A stretch of DNA of 64,000 nt from Aliishimia sp045106335 (GTDB lineage: Bacteria > Pseudomonadota > Alphaproteobacteria > Rhodobacterales > Rhodobacteraceae): the NCBI GenBank assembly GCA_045106335.1, contig JBGCEM010000054.1, positions 1 through 64,000 of the forward strand. Direction: 5' to 3'. This document shows, one piece after another, positions 50,864-59,685 of the stretch. How positions within the stretch are numbered: the stretch's first letter is position 1; the number at the start of each line of letters is the position of its first letter. Below the pieces are notes generated by a model, which was given only the letters and a program-made list of their open reading frames with translations, ran no database searches and was not told where the DNA came from. Made by a program: the position numbers and the translations under genes.

Positions 50864-52950
50864 GTGGCCGCCCCCCGAGCCTTTATCCGCTTTTTGCAGG
50901 GCTTGATACACTGCCGGGAATTGGCCCAAAAACGGCGCAATCTATGACCGGGCTGTCGATTTCAACGCCTAGGGATGTGATATTTACACTTCCTGTGTCT
51001 GGAATTGATCGCGCATTGAGCGATACCATCCAGGGCGCAGATTTTCCGCGTATTGTTACGGTCAAAGTAAAAATTGGCCCGCATCATGCCCCCCGTCTAA
51101 AAGGACGACCCTATCGAATTGACGTCCACGACAGTCAAATGGCGTTTCAGTTGGTCTATTTCCATGCGCGCGCTGATTATTTGCAACGTTTACTGCCGGT
51201 TGGCCAAGAACGCATCGTTTCGGGTAAGGCAGAAATGTTTGATGGTTTGGTGCAAATGCCGCATCCTGACCATGTTGTTCTGCCAGAAGAGCTCGCGACT
51301 TTACCCAATTTTGAGCCTGTTTACCCGTTAACCAGCGGGGTGACGCAAAAGCTGATGGCGAAAGCCGCTCAGGAAACACTTAAACTCTTGCCTGAAATGC
51401 CGGAATGGATCGATCCGTCGTTGATCTCGCAACAGGTATGGCCGTCATTTCAAGATGCGGTGACACAGTGTCATGGCCCCACTTCGATGCATGCGATGAT
51501 CCCCACCGACCCAGCGCGCGCGCGGTTGGCCTATGATGAGCTATTCTCGCATCAGCTGACTTTATCCTTGGCTCGGGCGCGCGAGCAAAGGGTTAAAGGG
51601 CGCAAATCCCTAGGGACAGGGCAGATACAAGACCAAGTATTAACCACGTTGCCATACGCGCCAACAGCTGCGCAAACCCGATCTGTTTCGGAAATCTTAG
51701 CAGATATGGGGTCCAAAACCCGGATGAACCGTTTGCTTCAAGGCGATGTTGGGTCCGGCAAAACCTTGGTTGCTTTCCTGGCGATGGTTGCCGCTGTTGA
51801 AGCAGGCGGGCAGGCGGTCTTGATGGCACCGACCGAAATCCTGGCGCGTCAACATCTGGAAGGGCTTCAACCTTTGGCCGAACAGGCAGGTGTCGTGCTT
51901 GAGATTTTGACTGGGCGGGACAAAGGGCGGGACCGGGCCGACAAGCTGGGCGCATTGGCCTCAGGTAAGATTCAAATCTTAGTTGGCACCCACGCCGTAT
52001 TTCAAAAAGATGTCGATTTCCAAGATCTTCGCTTAGCAATCGTGGATGAACAACACCGATTTGGTGTGCGGCAACGCCTAGAGCTTGGCAAAAAAGGTAT
52101 AAGTGTGGATGTCCTGGTGATGACCGCGACACCCATCCCGCGGTCCTTGGCGTTAGCGCAATATGGGGACATGGATGTGTCTGTGTTGGATGAAAAGCCT
52201 GCCGGGCGTAAACCGATCACCACAGCCTTAATCAGCACGGAACGCTTGGAAGATGTTGTCGCGCGCCTGCGGGGCGCCATCCAAAAGGGCATGCAGTGTT
52301 ATTGGGTTTGCCCGCTTGTCGAAGAAAGCGAAGTGGTCGATTTGACCGCTGCAGAGGATCGTTTCAAGCATTTACGTGCCGCGATTGGCGAAGAACATGT
52401 TGGTTTGGTGCATGGGCAAATGCCGCCTGCCGAGAAAGACGCGGCCATGGCGCGTTTCCAATCTGGGCAAACGCAAGTTCTGGTAGCAACGACTGTGATT
52501 GAGGTGGGGGTAAATGTACCCAACGCGACAATTATGGTGATTGAGCGGGCCGAGACGTTTGGTCTGGCGCAGTTGCACCAATTGCGAGGACGTGTTGGGC
52601 GGGGCTCGCAAGCGTCCACCTGTCTTTTGCTGTATCAAGCACCGTTAAGCGAAACAGGGCGGCGTCGGCTTGAAGTGTTGCGTCACAGCGAAGACGGCTT
52701 TGAGATTGCGCAAACGGACTTGGAAATGCGCGGCGCTGGCGACTTGATTGGGACCGCGCAGTCGGGTTTGCCTAAATTTCGGGTTGCGGATTTGGAACGT
52801 CAGGCAGGACTGATGCAAATTGCGCAAACAGATGCGCGGGCACTTTTGCAACAAGATCCAGAGTTAAAGTCTTCGCGCGGAGAGGCCGTGCGGCTTCTGT
52901 TGTGGTTGATGCGACAGGATGAAGCTATCCGGTTGATTTCGGTCGGGTAA
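50860..52950 (+). CDS. recG: ATP-dependent DNA helicase RecG
   Basis: Remodels stalled forks and branch-migrates Holliday junctions. 696 residues: an N-terminal wedge/OB-fold domain (GIGPKTAQSM, VKVKIGPHH), then superfamily 2 motifs GDVGSGKT (Walker A), DEQHRFG (DExH), TATPIPRSL, VATTVIEVGVNVPNA and QLRGRVGRG, and a C-terminal accessory domain with the RecG-typical GAGDLIGTAQSG. ATGA overlap with ligA shows a repair operon. Confidence 0.95.
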   Translation: MSGRPPSLYPLFAGLDTLPGIGPKTAQSMTGLSISTPRDVIFTLPVSGIDRALSDTIQGADFPRIVTVKVKIGPHHAPRLKGRPYRIDVHDSQMAFQLVYFHARADYLQRLLPVGQERIVSGKAEMFDGLVQMPHPDHVVLPEELATLPNFEPVYPLTSGVTQKLMAKAAQETLKLLPEMPEWIDPSLISQQVWPSFQDAVTQCHGPTSMHAMIPTDPARARLAYDELFSHQLTLSLARAREQRVKGRKSLGTGQIQDQVLTTLPYAPTAAQTRSVSEILADMGSKTRMNRLLQGDVGSGKTLVAFLAMVAAVEAGGQAVLMAPTEILARQHLEGLQPLAEQAGVVLEILTGRDKGRDRADKLGALASGKIQILVGTHAVFQKDVDFQDLRLAIVDEQHRFGVRQRLELGKKGISVDVLVMTATPIPRSLALAQYGDMDVSVLDEKPAGRKPITTALISTERLEDVVARLRGAIQKGMQCYWVCPLVEESEVVDLTAAEDRFKHLRAAIGEEHVGLVHGQMPPAEKDAAMARFQSGQTQVLVATTVIEVGVNVPNATIMVIERAETFGLAQLHQLRGRVGRGSQASTCLLLYQAPLSETGRRRLEVLRHSEDGFEIAQTDLEMRGAGDLIGTAQSGLPKFRVADLERQAGLMQIAQTDARALLQQDPELKSSRGEAVRLLLWLMRQDEAIRLISVG

Positions 52951-53062
52951 TTGTCTGATTCAACTGGATAACCTCATTAAGTTCACAAATGTTCTCATTA
53001 AGTTCTTTACTTATCGTTAACCATGTGGAACAAAGGGGCAACATAAAGAGAAAGAGCACACC

Positions 53063-53191
53063 ATGAAAACGATTGGAGAGATAAAACTGATTTTCCAGCG
53101 CAGTCAGGCGACTTTGTTGCAAGACGCGCTTGGGGCCGCGGCTTTGGGTGTGATTTTAATCGTCGCTCTGCTTCTTCCCACATTGCCTTAG
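53063..53191 (+). CDS. 42-residue single-pass membrane peptide
   Basis: A short gene starting MKTIGEIKLIF, with a predicted membrane helix over about residues 19-40 (LLQDALGAAALGVILIVALL) and a short tail ending PTLP. A purine-rich AAAGAG site precedes the ATG. Small proteins of this shape (MKTI..., then SLLQDAxGAAAL...) recur in Rhodobacterales as far as I recall, so it is probably a real conserved gene. Function unknown. It follows recG by 112 bp and has its own upstream spacer. Confidence 0.6.
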   Translation: MKTIGEIKLIFQRSQATLLQDALGAAALGVILIVALLLPTLP

Positions 53192-53228
53192 GATTTACCC
53201 GCGACCACATGCCAATCATTTCATAGCA

Positions 53229-53263
53229 ACACTGCCTGTTCGCGTATGCCTGACACTGCCTGT
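53229..53263. repeat. Short direct repeat ACACTGCCTGT
   Basis: ACACTGCCTGT occurs at 53229-53239 and 53253-53263, 24 bp apart. It lies between the small membrane peptide gene and a terminator; it could be part of a 3' UTR or a small RNA. Confidence 0.4.
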
Positions 53264-53330
53264 CTTCGGCGTTTCAAAGCCTGCCTTTGAGTGAATGAAT
53301 TTGGGTCCCACATGTGGTTCGTATGACTTG

Positions 53331-53365
53331 GCGCCGTGCTTCGTTTTGAAGTGCGGCGCTTTTTT
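53331..53365 (+). terminator. Rho-independent terminator after the small membrane peptide gene
   Basis: GCGCCG-TG-CTTC and GAAG-TG-CGGCGC form a 10-pair stem with one internal loop, followed by six or more T. It lies 140 bp downstream of the peptide stop. Confidence 0.85.
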
Positions 53366-53430
53366 CATAATTTTGCGTGTTCACAAAGGGTTGGCTCTGC
53401 AAATTGCAAATTTAATTTTGCAAGCCAATT

Positions 53431-53883
53431 CTATGCGCAGTGTGTTTGAAGGGCCTCTTCTGCGGCTTCTGCGGCGGCTTCTATTGCTAGAAGTATTGAA
53501 GCATGGCGGTTTTTGAAAGCGCGTGCTGGCTCAAGAACTTCGAACCCATCAAAAGGTGCTGCTGGAACAGGACCATTTTGACGAAGCATATTGCGAAGTG
53601 CGTCGCGTGCGTCACGCAATTCAGCTGGGCTGCGTCCAACGATGGCCGACCCGGTCACGGCTGCTGCAGCCTGGCCCAATGCACACGCTTTTACATCCTG
53701 TCCGAATGCTGAAACCCGCCCATCCATCATGCTTATGTCGACAGTCACCATAGACCCGCAAACGGGTGAGCGGCGCTTTACAGTCGCATCGGGCGCTTCT
53801 AGCCGTCCGATATGTGGGATATCCGCCGCGAGCGCCAAAATCCGCCCAGAATACAGTTTTACAAGATCAATATCAGTGCTCAT
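53431..53883 (-). CDS. NifU/SufU-like iron-sulfur scaffold protein, third cysteine missing
   Basis: 150 residues resembling the IscU/SufU scaffold: LYSGRILALAADIPHIGRL, SPVCGSMVTVDISM (first Cys) and VKACALGQAAAAV (second Cys). In IscU the third ligand is in a K-x-H-C-S motif; here the matching place reads KNRHASILLAIEAA, with Ala for Cys. It may bind a cluster differently or serve as a carrier with a partner. It is divergent from hisI and near recG. Confidence 0.75.
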   Translation of the reverse strand: MSTDIDLVKLYSGRILALAADIPHIGRLEAPDATVKRRSPVCGSMVTVDISMMDGRVSAFGQDVKACALGQAAAAVTGSAIVGRSPAELRDARDALRNMLRQNGPVPAAPFDGFEVLEPARAFKNRHASILLAIEAAAEAAEEALQTHCA

Positions 53884-53953
53884 CGCCTTGGCTTCCTGTG
53901 TTGCAACCCTCTATATTTAGGGAAAAGATACGGGCTTTCAAAAGGTTTTTCTT

Positions 53954-54310
53954 ATGACGTTTAACATAGACACGTTGGTGTTTGATTCCAACGGTTTGAT
54001 CCCTGCAATCGCGCAAGATGTGGAGACGTCTGAGGTTTTGATGATGGCCTGGATGAATGCTGAAGCGGTCGAGCGCACGTTAGCATCGAAATCTGTGACA
54101 TATTGGAGCCGTTCGCGCCAGCAATTTTGGGTTAAAGGCGCAACCAGCGGACATGTTCAAGAGTTGGTTTCGCTTCGTCTCGATTGCGACCGAGATTGTC
54201 TATTGATGCAGGTCCGTCAAACCGGGGCGGCCTGTCACACAGGCAGGCGGAGTTGTTTTTACACAGACGTCACTGACGGATCCGAGTTGGAAATAATGTC
54301 GCCTTTATAA
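53954..54310 (+). CDS. hisI: Phosphoribosyl-AMP cyclohydrolase
   Basis: Third step of histidine synthesis. 118 residues with the full family pattern: IPAIAQDVETSEVLMMAWMNAEA, SVTYWSRSRQQFWVKGATSGHVQ, the metal-binding RLDCDRDCLLM and GAACHTGRRSCF. It is the stand-alone form (no HisE fusion). The nearest his genes are outside the window. Confidence 0.94.
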   Translation: MTFNIDTLVFDSNGLIPAIAQDVETSEVLMMAWMNAEAVERTLASKSVTYWSRSRQQFWVKGATSGHVQELVSLRLDCDRDCLLMQVRQTGAACHTGRRSCFYTDVTDGSELEIMSPL

Positions 54311-54314
54311 AGCT

Positions 54315-55175
54315 CTACGCGCCAATCATCATGCGGATGTCGGCGACTGTCTTGCCCTGCGCCCGCATTAACGCGACTGCTTTGGCGTTGTCGCGCTTTG
54401 CCAAACGCACCCCGTTTTCGTCCCGGATCAGGCGGTGATGATGGTATTTGGGGGAAGGAAGCCTCAGAAGCTTTTGTAAAACAACATGTATCGCGGTTGC
54501 TTCAAACAGATCTTGGCCTCGAACGACATGGGTGATGCCTTGCGCGGCATCGTCCACGACAACCGACAAATGGTAGGATGTCCCCATCCCACGTCGCGCC
54601 AAAACGATGTCGCCGACAGTCTTCATAAGCTCTGTTGATGTCAAAGTTTGCAAACCTGTTTGGCGATTTGGACCTATTCCAATTTCCATGAAGTTAAGCG
54701 GTTCCTCTATTGTTTTCAGAGCTTTACTAAGATTAAGCCGCAATACTTCGTGAGGGCGCGCGCTTTGGTGCAATTTGGATGTTGTGCGACAGGTTCCGGG
54801 ATAAATCAGACCGTCTGGACCCACAGGCGCACCTTCCTGCGGGGCAGATAGCGCGTTTATGATATCGCGACGGTTGCAATGACATTCGTACAAAAGTCCG
54901 CGCGCCCATAGATCATCTAGTGCACTGGAATATAATTGTAAATTCTGAGACTGGAGTAGGGGTTGTGCATCCCAAGCCACACCCAACCAGGTTAAGTCTT
55001 CCTTAATTTGTGCAATCCATTTTGCACGCGCCCGAGTTTGGTCGATGTCTTCAATGCGCAATAGAAATTGTCCTCCGACGTCCCGCGCCATACGATGGGC
55101 CAGTAACGCAGAATAGGCGTGGCCAACATGTAATGGTCCGGTCGGTGAGGGTGCAAATCGAGTTCGAAAAATCAC
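54315..55175 (-). CDS. gluQ: Glutamyl-Q tRNA(Asp) synthetase
   Basis: 286 residues, a truncated glutamyl-tRNA synthetase without an anticodon-binding domain. It has the class I HIGH-type motif (FAPSPTGPLHVGHAYSALLA) and a KMSKS-like VRLAKRDNA near the C-terminus. YECHCNRRDI and TCR supply likely zinc ligands. The enzyme adds glutamate to queuosine 34 of tRNA-Asp. At 286 it is the usual GluQRS length. It is convergent with hisI (4 bp gap). Confidence 0.9.
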   Translation of the reverse strand: MIFRTRFAPSPTGPLHVGHAYSALLAHRMARDVGGQFLLRIEDIDQTRARAKWIAQIKEDLTWLGVAWDAQPLLQSQNLQLYSSALDDLWARGLLYECHCNRRDIINALSAPQEGAPVGPDGLIYPGTCRTTSKLHQSARPHEVLRLNLSKALKTIEEPLNFMEIGIGPNRQTGLQTLTSTELMKTVGDIVLARRGMGTSYHLSVVVDDAAQGITHVVRGQDLFEATAIHVVLQKLLRLPSPKYHHHRLIRDENGVRLAKRDNAKAVALMRAQGKTVADIRMMIGA

Positions 55176-55247
55176 ATATATTCAATCAGGTGCGTTGATT
55201 TTGTAAAGTTAAACTTTAAAAAGGTGAGGCTTCGCATTGCGTGAGTT

Positions 55248-56606
55248 TTACGCAGCGACCATTTGCTTTTGGGCTTGTAACCAATCTTGCCAGTCTCGTT
55301 TTGCGCGATCGGTGTAAGCTTTATATCGATCCTTGCGCCCCCTGCGGCCACCCCGCACACCTTCCAGAGCCGGGAATAGGCCAAAATTTACGTTCATGGG
55401 TTGGAACGTTTTTGCCTCTGCGCCACCAGTTATGTGTGTGATTAGCGCACCCATAGCCGTCGTCGGCGCGGGCGTGTTCAAAGAATGACCTAGGATTTCA
55501 AAGGCGGCCATGCGCCCCGCCAAAAGCCCCATAGCAGCACTTTCGACATATCCTTCCACACCTGTGATCTGCCCTGCGAAGCGCAAATTTGGCTGGCTGC
55601 GCAAACGCATTTGGCCGTCAAGCAAAGTTGGAGCGTTCATAAAGGTATTTCTATGGATCCCGCCAAGACGCGCAAAGCGTGCACTTTCAAGGCCGGGTAT
55701 CATTTTCAAAACAGATGCTTGCGCGCCGTACTTCATCTTAGTTTGAAAGCCGACTATATTGTATAACGTCCCAAGCGTGTTGTCGCGTCTTAGCTGGACG
55801 ACGGCGTAAGGTTTTTGTTCGGGGGTATGTGGGTTGGTCAATCCAACGGGTTTCATTGGCCCATGTCGCAGCGTTTCGCGCCCGCGCTCGGCCATCACTT
55901 CGATTGGTAAACATCCATCAAAATACCCCGCAGTTTCCCCGTCGTGAAACTCGGTTTTCTCAGCTGCCAAAAGGGCATCAATGAAACGTTCATAAGTCAA
56001 CTTGTCCATTGGACAATTCAAGTATGCCGTGCGTTCTTCTTCGGTGTCGCCTTTGTCATAGCGGGATTGCATCCAGGCTTGTGACATATCGATACTGTCG
56101 TGATAGACGATCGGCGCGATCGCGTCAAAAAACGCCAAGGAATCCGTGCCAGTTTGTGCGGCAATCGCTTGGCCTAGATTTGCAGAGGTCAAGGGACCTG
56201 TTGCAAAAATCCAGTGCCCAGTTTTTGGCAACTCGGTGATTTCTCCTGGTTTTACAGTGATCTTGGGGTGGGCGCGCAATTTGGCGGTTACCCAATCTGA
56301 AAAGGCATCCCGGTCCACGGCCAATGCGCCGCCCGCTGGAAGCTTGTTTGCGTCGGCAGACTGCATAATCAACCCGCCTGCTTGGCGCATTTCCCAGTGC
56401 AAAAGACCGACTGCGTTTTGCTCATCATCATCGGACCGGAAGGAATTAGAACACACCATTTCAGCGAGCCCGCCGGTCTGGTGCGCAAACGTTTCAACCT
56501 TCGGACGCATTTCATGGATGACGACGTCTATTCCCAACTGAGCCGCCTGCCACGCAGCCTCGCTTCCGGCCATCCCGCCGCCGACAATGTTTAAAATATG
56601 CTTCAT
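55248..56606 (-). CDS. trmFO: Methylenetetrahydrofolate-tRNA-(uracil-5-)-methyltransferase
   Basis: Folate- and FAD-dependent enzyme making m5U54 in the T loop of tRNA. 452 residues: FAD-binding GGGMAGSEAAWQ at the N-terminus, HEMRPKVETFAHQT, LAEMVCSNSFRSDDD (with the conserved Cys), LRRDNTLGTLYNIVGFQTKMKYG, and C-terminal FQPMNVNFGLFPAL. I prefer the ATG at 56606; the ATG six codons upstream at 56624 is in frame. Neither has a strong ribosome binding site. Confidence 0.93.
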   Translation of the reverse strand: MKHILNIVGGGMAGSEAAWQAAQLGIDVVIHEMRPKVETFAHQTGGLAEMVCSNSFRSDDDEQNAVGLLHWEMRQAGGLIMQSADANKLPAGGALAVDRDAFSDWVTAKLRAHPKITVKPGEITELPKTGHWIFATGPLTSANLGQAIAAQTGTDSLAFFDAIAPIVYHDSIDMSQAWMQSRYDKGDTEEERTAYLNCPMDKLTYERFIDALLAAEKTEFHDGETAGYFDGCLPIEVMAERGRETLRHGPMKPVGLTNPHTPEQKPYAVVQLRRDNTLGTLYNIVGFQTKMKYGAQASVLKMIPGLESARFARLGGIHRNTFMNAPTLLDGQMRLRSQPNLRFAGQITGVEGYVESAAMGLLAGRMAAFEILGHSLNTPAPTTAMGALITHITGGAEAKTFQPMNVNFGLFPALEGVRGGRRGRKDRYKAYTDRAKRDWQDWLQAQKQMVAA

Positions 56607-56788
56607 GCTGTTGGGGTATGACATGCAGGTCGAACTGACAAGAGAGCTCTGTGTCCAGGAATTAAAGATATTTCAGCTTGAGTTTGCAAACTTTGATTTG
56701 CAAATTTCAAGACCCAGAGACAGTTGCCGAGATCATTCCAATTCAACCCGAAGATACCAGCGCGCGCGCCACTGCGATCATCCGTCCT

Positions 56789-57574
56789 TTACTGCGTCCA
56801 ATTCGGATCCCGCTTTTGCAGAAATGCGTCAATCCCCTCGGCGGTATCTGGATGCATCATGTTTTGAACAATCGCGTCTCCAGTATAGGCATAGGCTTCA
56901 GCGATTGGCATTTCCAGCTGCTCATAGAACGCCGTCTTTCCGATCTTTACTGCGGCGGCAAGTTTATCTGCAATTTGGCGCGCCAATGCTTGTGTTGTTG
57001 CGTCAAGATCGTCGGCTGCAACAACTCGGTTTATCAGACCCAATTCGCATGCACGATCGGCTGATAGAAACTCACCGGTCGTTAAAAGTTCAAATGCGTG
57101 TTTTCGCGGAATGTTTCGAGACAAAGCAACCATTGGTGTCGAGCAAAACAGGCCAATATTGACGCCGTTAACCCCAAAACGCGTGTCATGCGCCGCGACA
57201 GCCAGGTCACACGAGGCCACCAGTTGACATCCAGCAGCTGTTGCTATGCCGTGAACTTGGGCGATGACAGGTTGTGGGAGTTTTTGAATGGCCGTCATCA
57301 TTGTCGCGCAGCGATCAAATAGGTCTTTGAAAAAGGCTTGCCCGTGATCCGGTGCCTGTCGCGCGGCAGTCATTTGTTTCAAGTCATGCCCCGCACAAAA
57401 GGCTTTGCCTGCGCCAGATAGAACAATTGCGCGGACAGACTGATCATTTTGCAAATCATCAAATGCAGATTGCAAACTTGCTAACATCTCATCTGACAAC
57501 GCATTTAGGCGCTCGGGTGCATTCATTTGCAAAGTTGCAACCCCGTCCACAACGTCACGTTCTAAAATAGCCAT
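56789..57574 (-). CDS. Enoyl-CoA hydratase/isomerase family protein
   Basis: 261 residues of the crotonase fold. Seen are ERLNALSDEMLASL, the first oxyanion loop SGAGKAFCAGHDLKQM, the second oxyanion loop QVHGIATAAGCQLVASCDLAVA and FGVNGVNIGLFC. By family it hydrates 2-enoyl-CoA or acts on a related CoA ester; the two catalytic Glu positions of classical hydratases are not both obvious, so isomerase or hydrolase roles remain possible. Start at 57574 chosen for a strong GGAGGGG site; the frame is open to 57673. Divergent from a thioesterase gene, which suggests shared acyl-CoA chemistry. Confidence 0.85.
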   Translation of the reverse strand: MAILERDVVDGVATLQMNAPERLNALSDEMLASLQSAFDDLQNDQSVRAIVLSGAGKAFCAGHDLKQMTAARQAPDHGQAFFKDLFDRCATMMTAIQKLPQPVIAQVHGIATAAGCQLVASCDLAVAAHDTRFGVNGVNIGLFCSTPMVALSRNIPRKHAFELLTTGEFLSADRACELGLINRVVAADDLDATTQALARQIADKLAAAVKIGKTAFYEQLEMPIAEAYAYTGDAIVQNMMHPDTAEGIDAFLQKRDPNWTQ

Positions 57575-57734
57575 CTTGCCCCTCCGTCTTGTTTGCGCCA
57601 ACTCTAGCTTTAAACACCCCTGTCTCAAACTAGAATCGCAAAAGTCCGATAACGCTGCGCGCTCTAAAGGCATTTGCGATAAACCTTACCACAGGTTTTC
57701 ATCAGGGTGCTGTGGCAGTTTGAAAGGGAAAGCG

Positions 57735-58178
57735 ATGACACCAAAAATGAACAAAGACGACCTGAATCGCTTTCTGGTTCGGGCATTCGAGCAAGTTGCA
57801 GATCAATTTCATGTAGAAGACGTCGCCGCTTCGCAAGTCACAGTCCGTTTGCGGGTGGATCAAACCCATTTGCGGCCCGGCGGTACGATTTCGGGACCCT
57901 CAATGTTTAGCTTAGCCGATGTCGCGATGTATCTGGCGACACTTGCCATGATTGGTCCCAAGGCCTTGGCCGTAACTACGAATTGTTCAATCGACTTCAT
58001 GCGCAAGCCGGATGCAAGCCGAGATTTGATTGCAAAAGCGCAAATTCATAAGCTGGGAAGACAGCTTTCCGTAGGAGATGTTCTGATTTATTCTGAAGGC
58101 GCGCAAGACCCTGTTGCCCGGGCCGGCTTGACCTATGCCATCCCACCAACAGGATCCGCTGCCGATGTCAGCACCTAA
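57735..58178 (+). CDS. PaaI-like hotdog-fold thioesterase
   Basis: 147 residues with the hotdog-fold pattern: LRPGGTISGPSMFSLADVAMYLATLA (substrate helix with Asp), TTNCSIDFMRKPDASRDLIAKAQIHKLGRQLSVGDVLIYS. This matches the PaaI family of acyl-CoA thioesterases. Substrate unknown. The ATG at 57735 has GGGA upstream; the open frame extends to 57576 without homology. Its 3' end overlaps the EamA transporter gene by 14 bp. Confidence 0.82.
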   Translation: MTPKMNKDDLNRFLVRAFEQVADQFHVEDVAASQVTVRLRVDQTHLRPGGTISGPSMFSLADVAMYLATLAMIGPKALAVTTNCSIDFMRKPDASRDLIAKAQIHKLGRQLSVGDVLIYSEGAQDPVARAGLTYAIPPTGSAADVST

Positions 58179-59064
58179 AGCTTCACGCACTTTTATCGCG
58201 GTCATGTTGGCGCTGACTGCGATCCTTGGGTTCGACATGATGGGTGTGATGGTTCGCTTACTTAGCGAGCGCGGGTATAGCCCATCGGAATTGTCGGCCT
58301 ATCGCAATGTCTTAGGTATCTTGCCATCTGTTTTGGTCTTGGCATGGATGGGCGAATTGCGTCTGTCTGGAGGTGCAATGAAAGTCACGCGTTGGAAACT
58401 TGCACTGTTTCGCGGCTTGACTGTCGCTGTGGCGCAGCTGTGCTTTTACACGGCCCTCACATTGCTGGAATTGGCGACCGTGTCGGCTTTAGCGCAAACA
58501 AATGCGCTGTTTGTTGTATTGCTCAGCGTGTTTTTGCTGAAAGAGCGCGTTGGCCCGTGGCGCATATTTGCACTGATCTTGGGGTTCGTCGGAGCGCTTT
58601 GGGTGATGCGCCCCGGTTCTGACAGTTTTTCGCCGGCGGCCGTTTTGCCAATTCTTGCAGCCTTCTTTTACGGGTTTTCCATCTTGAGCGTTCGTATGTT
58701 TGACAAAGGCGTTTCGAACGCTTTGCTCTATTTATATGCGTCAGCCGCCTCTGCGGGCGGGGCAATACTATTGGCTTTGGCGACAACTGGATTTTCCCCT
58801 TTAGGGCAACCCATTGAGATATTAATGATATTTTTCATGTCGATGGCAGGCGGCACGGCGGTTTTGTTGTTGATGTTGGCCTATCGAATGGCACCGCCAT
58901 CGTTACTTGCACCGTTTAGCTATCTAAGCATTCTAAGTGCTTTCACTTTGGGGTGGGTGATTTTTGGCGAAGCACCGATTGATACGTTGTTTCCTGGCGT
59001 CTTACTGATCATTGGGGCAGGGGGCGTGATTATTTGGCGCGAGAACTTCGTATCGACCCGGTGA
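58165..59064 (+). CDS. EamA/DMT-family membrane transporter
   Basis: 299 residues with about ten predicted membrane helices arranged as two EamA repeats. Motifs are ELSAYRNVLGI in the first repeat, FYTALTLLELATVSALAQTNALFVVLLSVFLLKERVG at its end, and LLAPFSYLSILSAFTLGWVIFGEAP in the second. The family exports amino acids or metabolites; the substrate cannot be told. Start chosen at 58165 (AGGA about 11 bp upstream); 58135 is in frame. Confidence 0.85.
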   Translation: MSAPKASRTFIAVMLALTAILGFDMMGVMVRLLSERGYSPSELSAYRNVLGILPSVLVLAWMGELRLSGGAMKVTRWKLALFRGLTVAVAQLCFYTALTLLELATVSALAQTNALFVVLLSVFLLKERVGPWRIFALILGFVGALWVMRPGSDSFSPAAVLPILAAFFYGFSILSVRMFDKGVSNALLYLYASAASAGGAILLALATTGFSPLGQPIEILMIFFMSMAGGTAVLLLMLAYRMAPPSLLAPFSYLSILSAFTLGWVIFGEAPIDTLFPGVLLIIGAGGVIIWRENFVSTR

Positions 59065-59153
59065 AGCACGTAAATTGGGCTATAGAATTGGGGTATTATA
59101 ATACCGTATTTGCAAGTGTTTGAAAAGCATGTATTTTCTTCCCACTTTAACGC

Positions 59154-59188
59154 TTGAGTTGTCCGCCAGGGCCTGTATACCGCACGGA
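59154..59188 (+). promoter_or_regulatory. Likely housekeeping promoter of rplM-rpsI
   Basis: TTGAGT (59154-59159), a 16-bp spacer and TATACC (59176-59181) place transcription start near 59188, giving a leader of about 34 nt. Confidence 0.45.
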
Positions 59189-59221
59189 TCGAATTCAAAC
59201 CCGAACTCAAGGGCCTGAGAC

Positions 59222-59680
59222 ATGAAAACCTATTCTGCAACACCTGCAGAGATCGACAAAAAGTGGATCATCATCGACGCCGAAGGCGTGGTGCTGGGCC
59301 GCTTGGCATCGATCATTGCAATGCGCTTGCGTGGCAAGCACAAACCGTCTTTCACACCGCACATGGACATGGGTGACAATGTCATCGTGATCAACGCGGA
59401 AAAGATCCAAATGACCGGTAAAAAACGCGAAGAAAAGCATTACTGGCACACAGGGCATCCTGGCGGGATCAAAGAGCGCACGAAAGCGCAAATCCTGGAA
59501 GGCGCGCATCCCGAACGTGTGGTGACGCTGGCGGTTAAACGCATGTTGCCGGGCAATCGCCTGAGCCGCAAACAAATGACAAACCTTCGGGTCTATGCTG
59601 GTGCCGCGCATCCGCATGAAGCACAAAGCCCTGATGTTCTGGATGTTGCATCCATGAACAAGAAAAACACGCGGAGCTGA
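59222..59680 (+). CDS. rplM: 50S ribosomal protein L13
   Basis: 152 residues, slightly longer than the 142 of E. coli because of a short C-terminal tail. Typical motifs are WIIIDAEGVVLGRLASIIAMRLRGKHK, GDNVIVINAEKIQMTGKK, HTGHPGG and VKRMLPGNRLSRKQM. It pairs with rpsI 5 bp downstream, the universal L13-S9 operon. Confidence 0.97.
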   Translation: MKTYSATPAEIDKKWIIIDAEGVVLGRLASIIAMRLRGKHKPSFTPHMDMGDNVIVINAEKIQMTGKKREEKHYWHTGHPGGIKERTKAQILEGAHPERVVTLAVKRMLPGNRLSRKQMTNLRVYAGAAHPHEAQSPDVLDVASMNKKNTRS

Positions 59681-59685
59681 GACAG

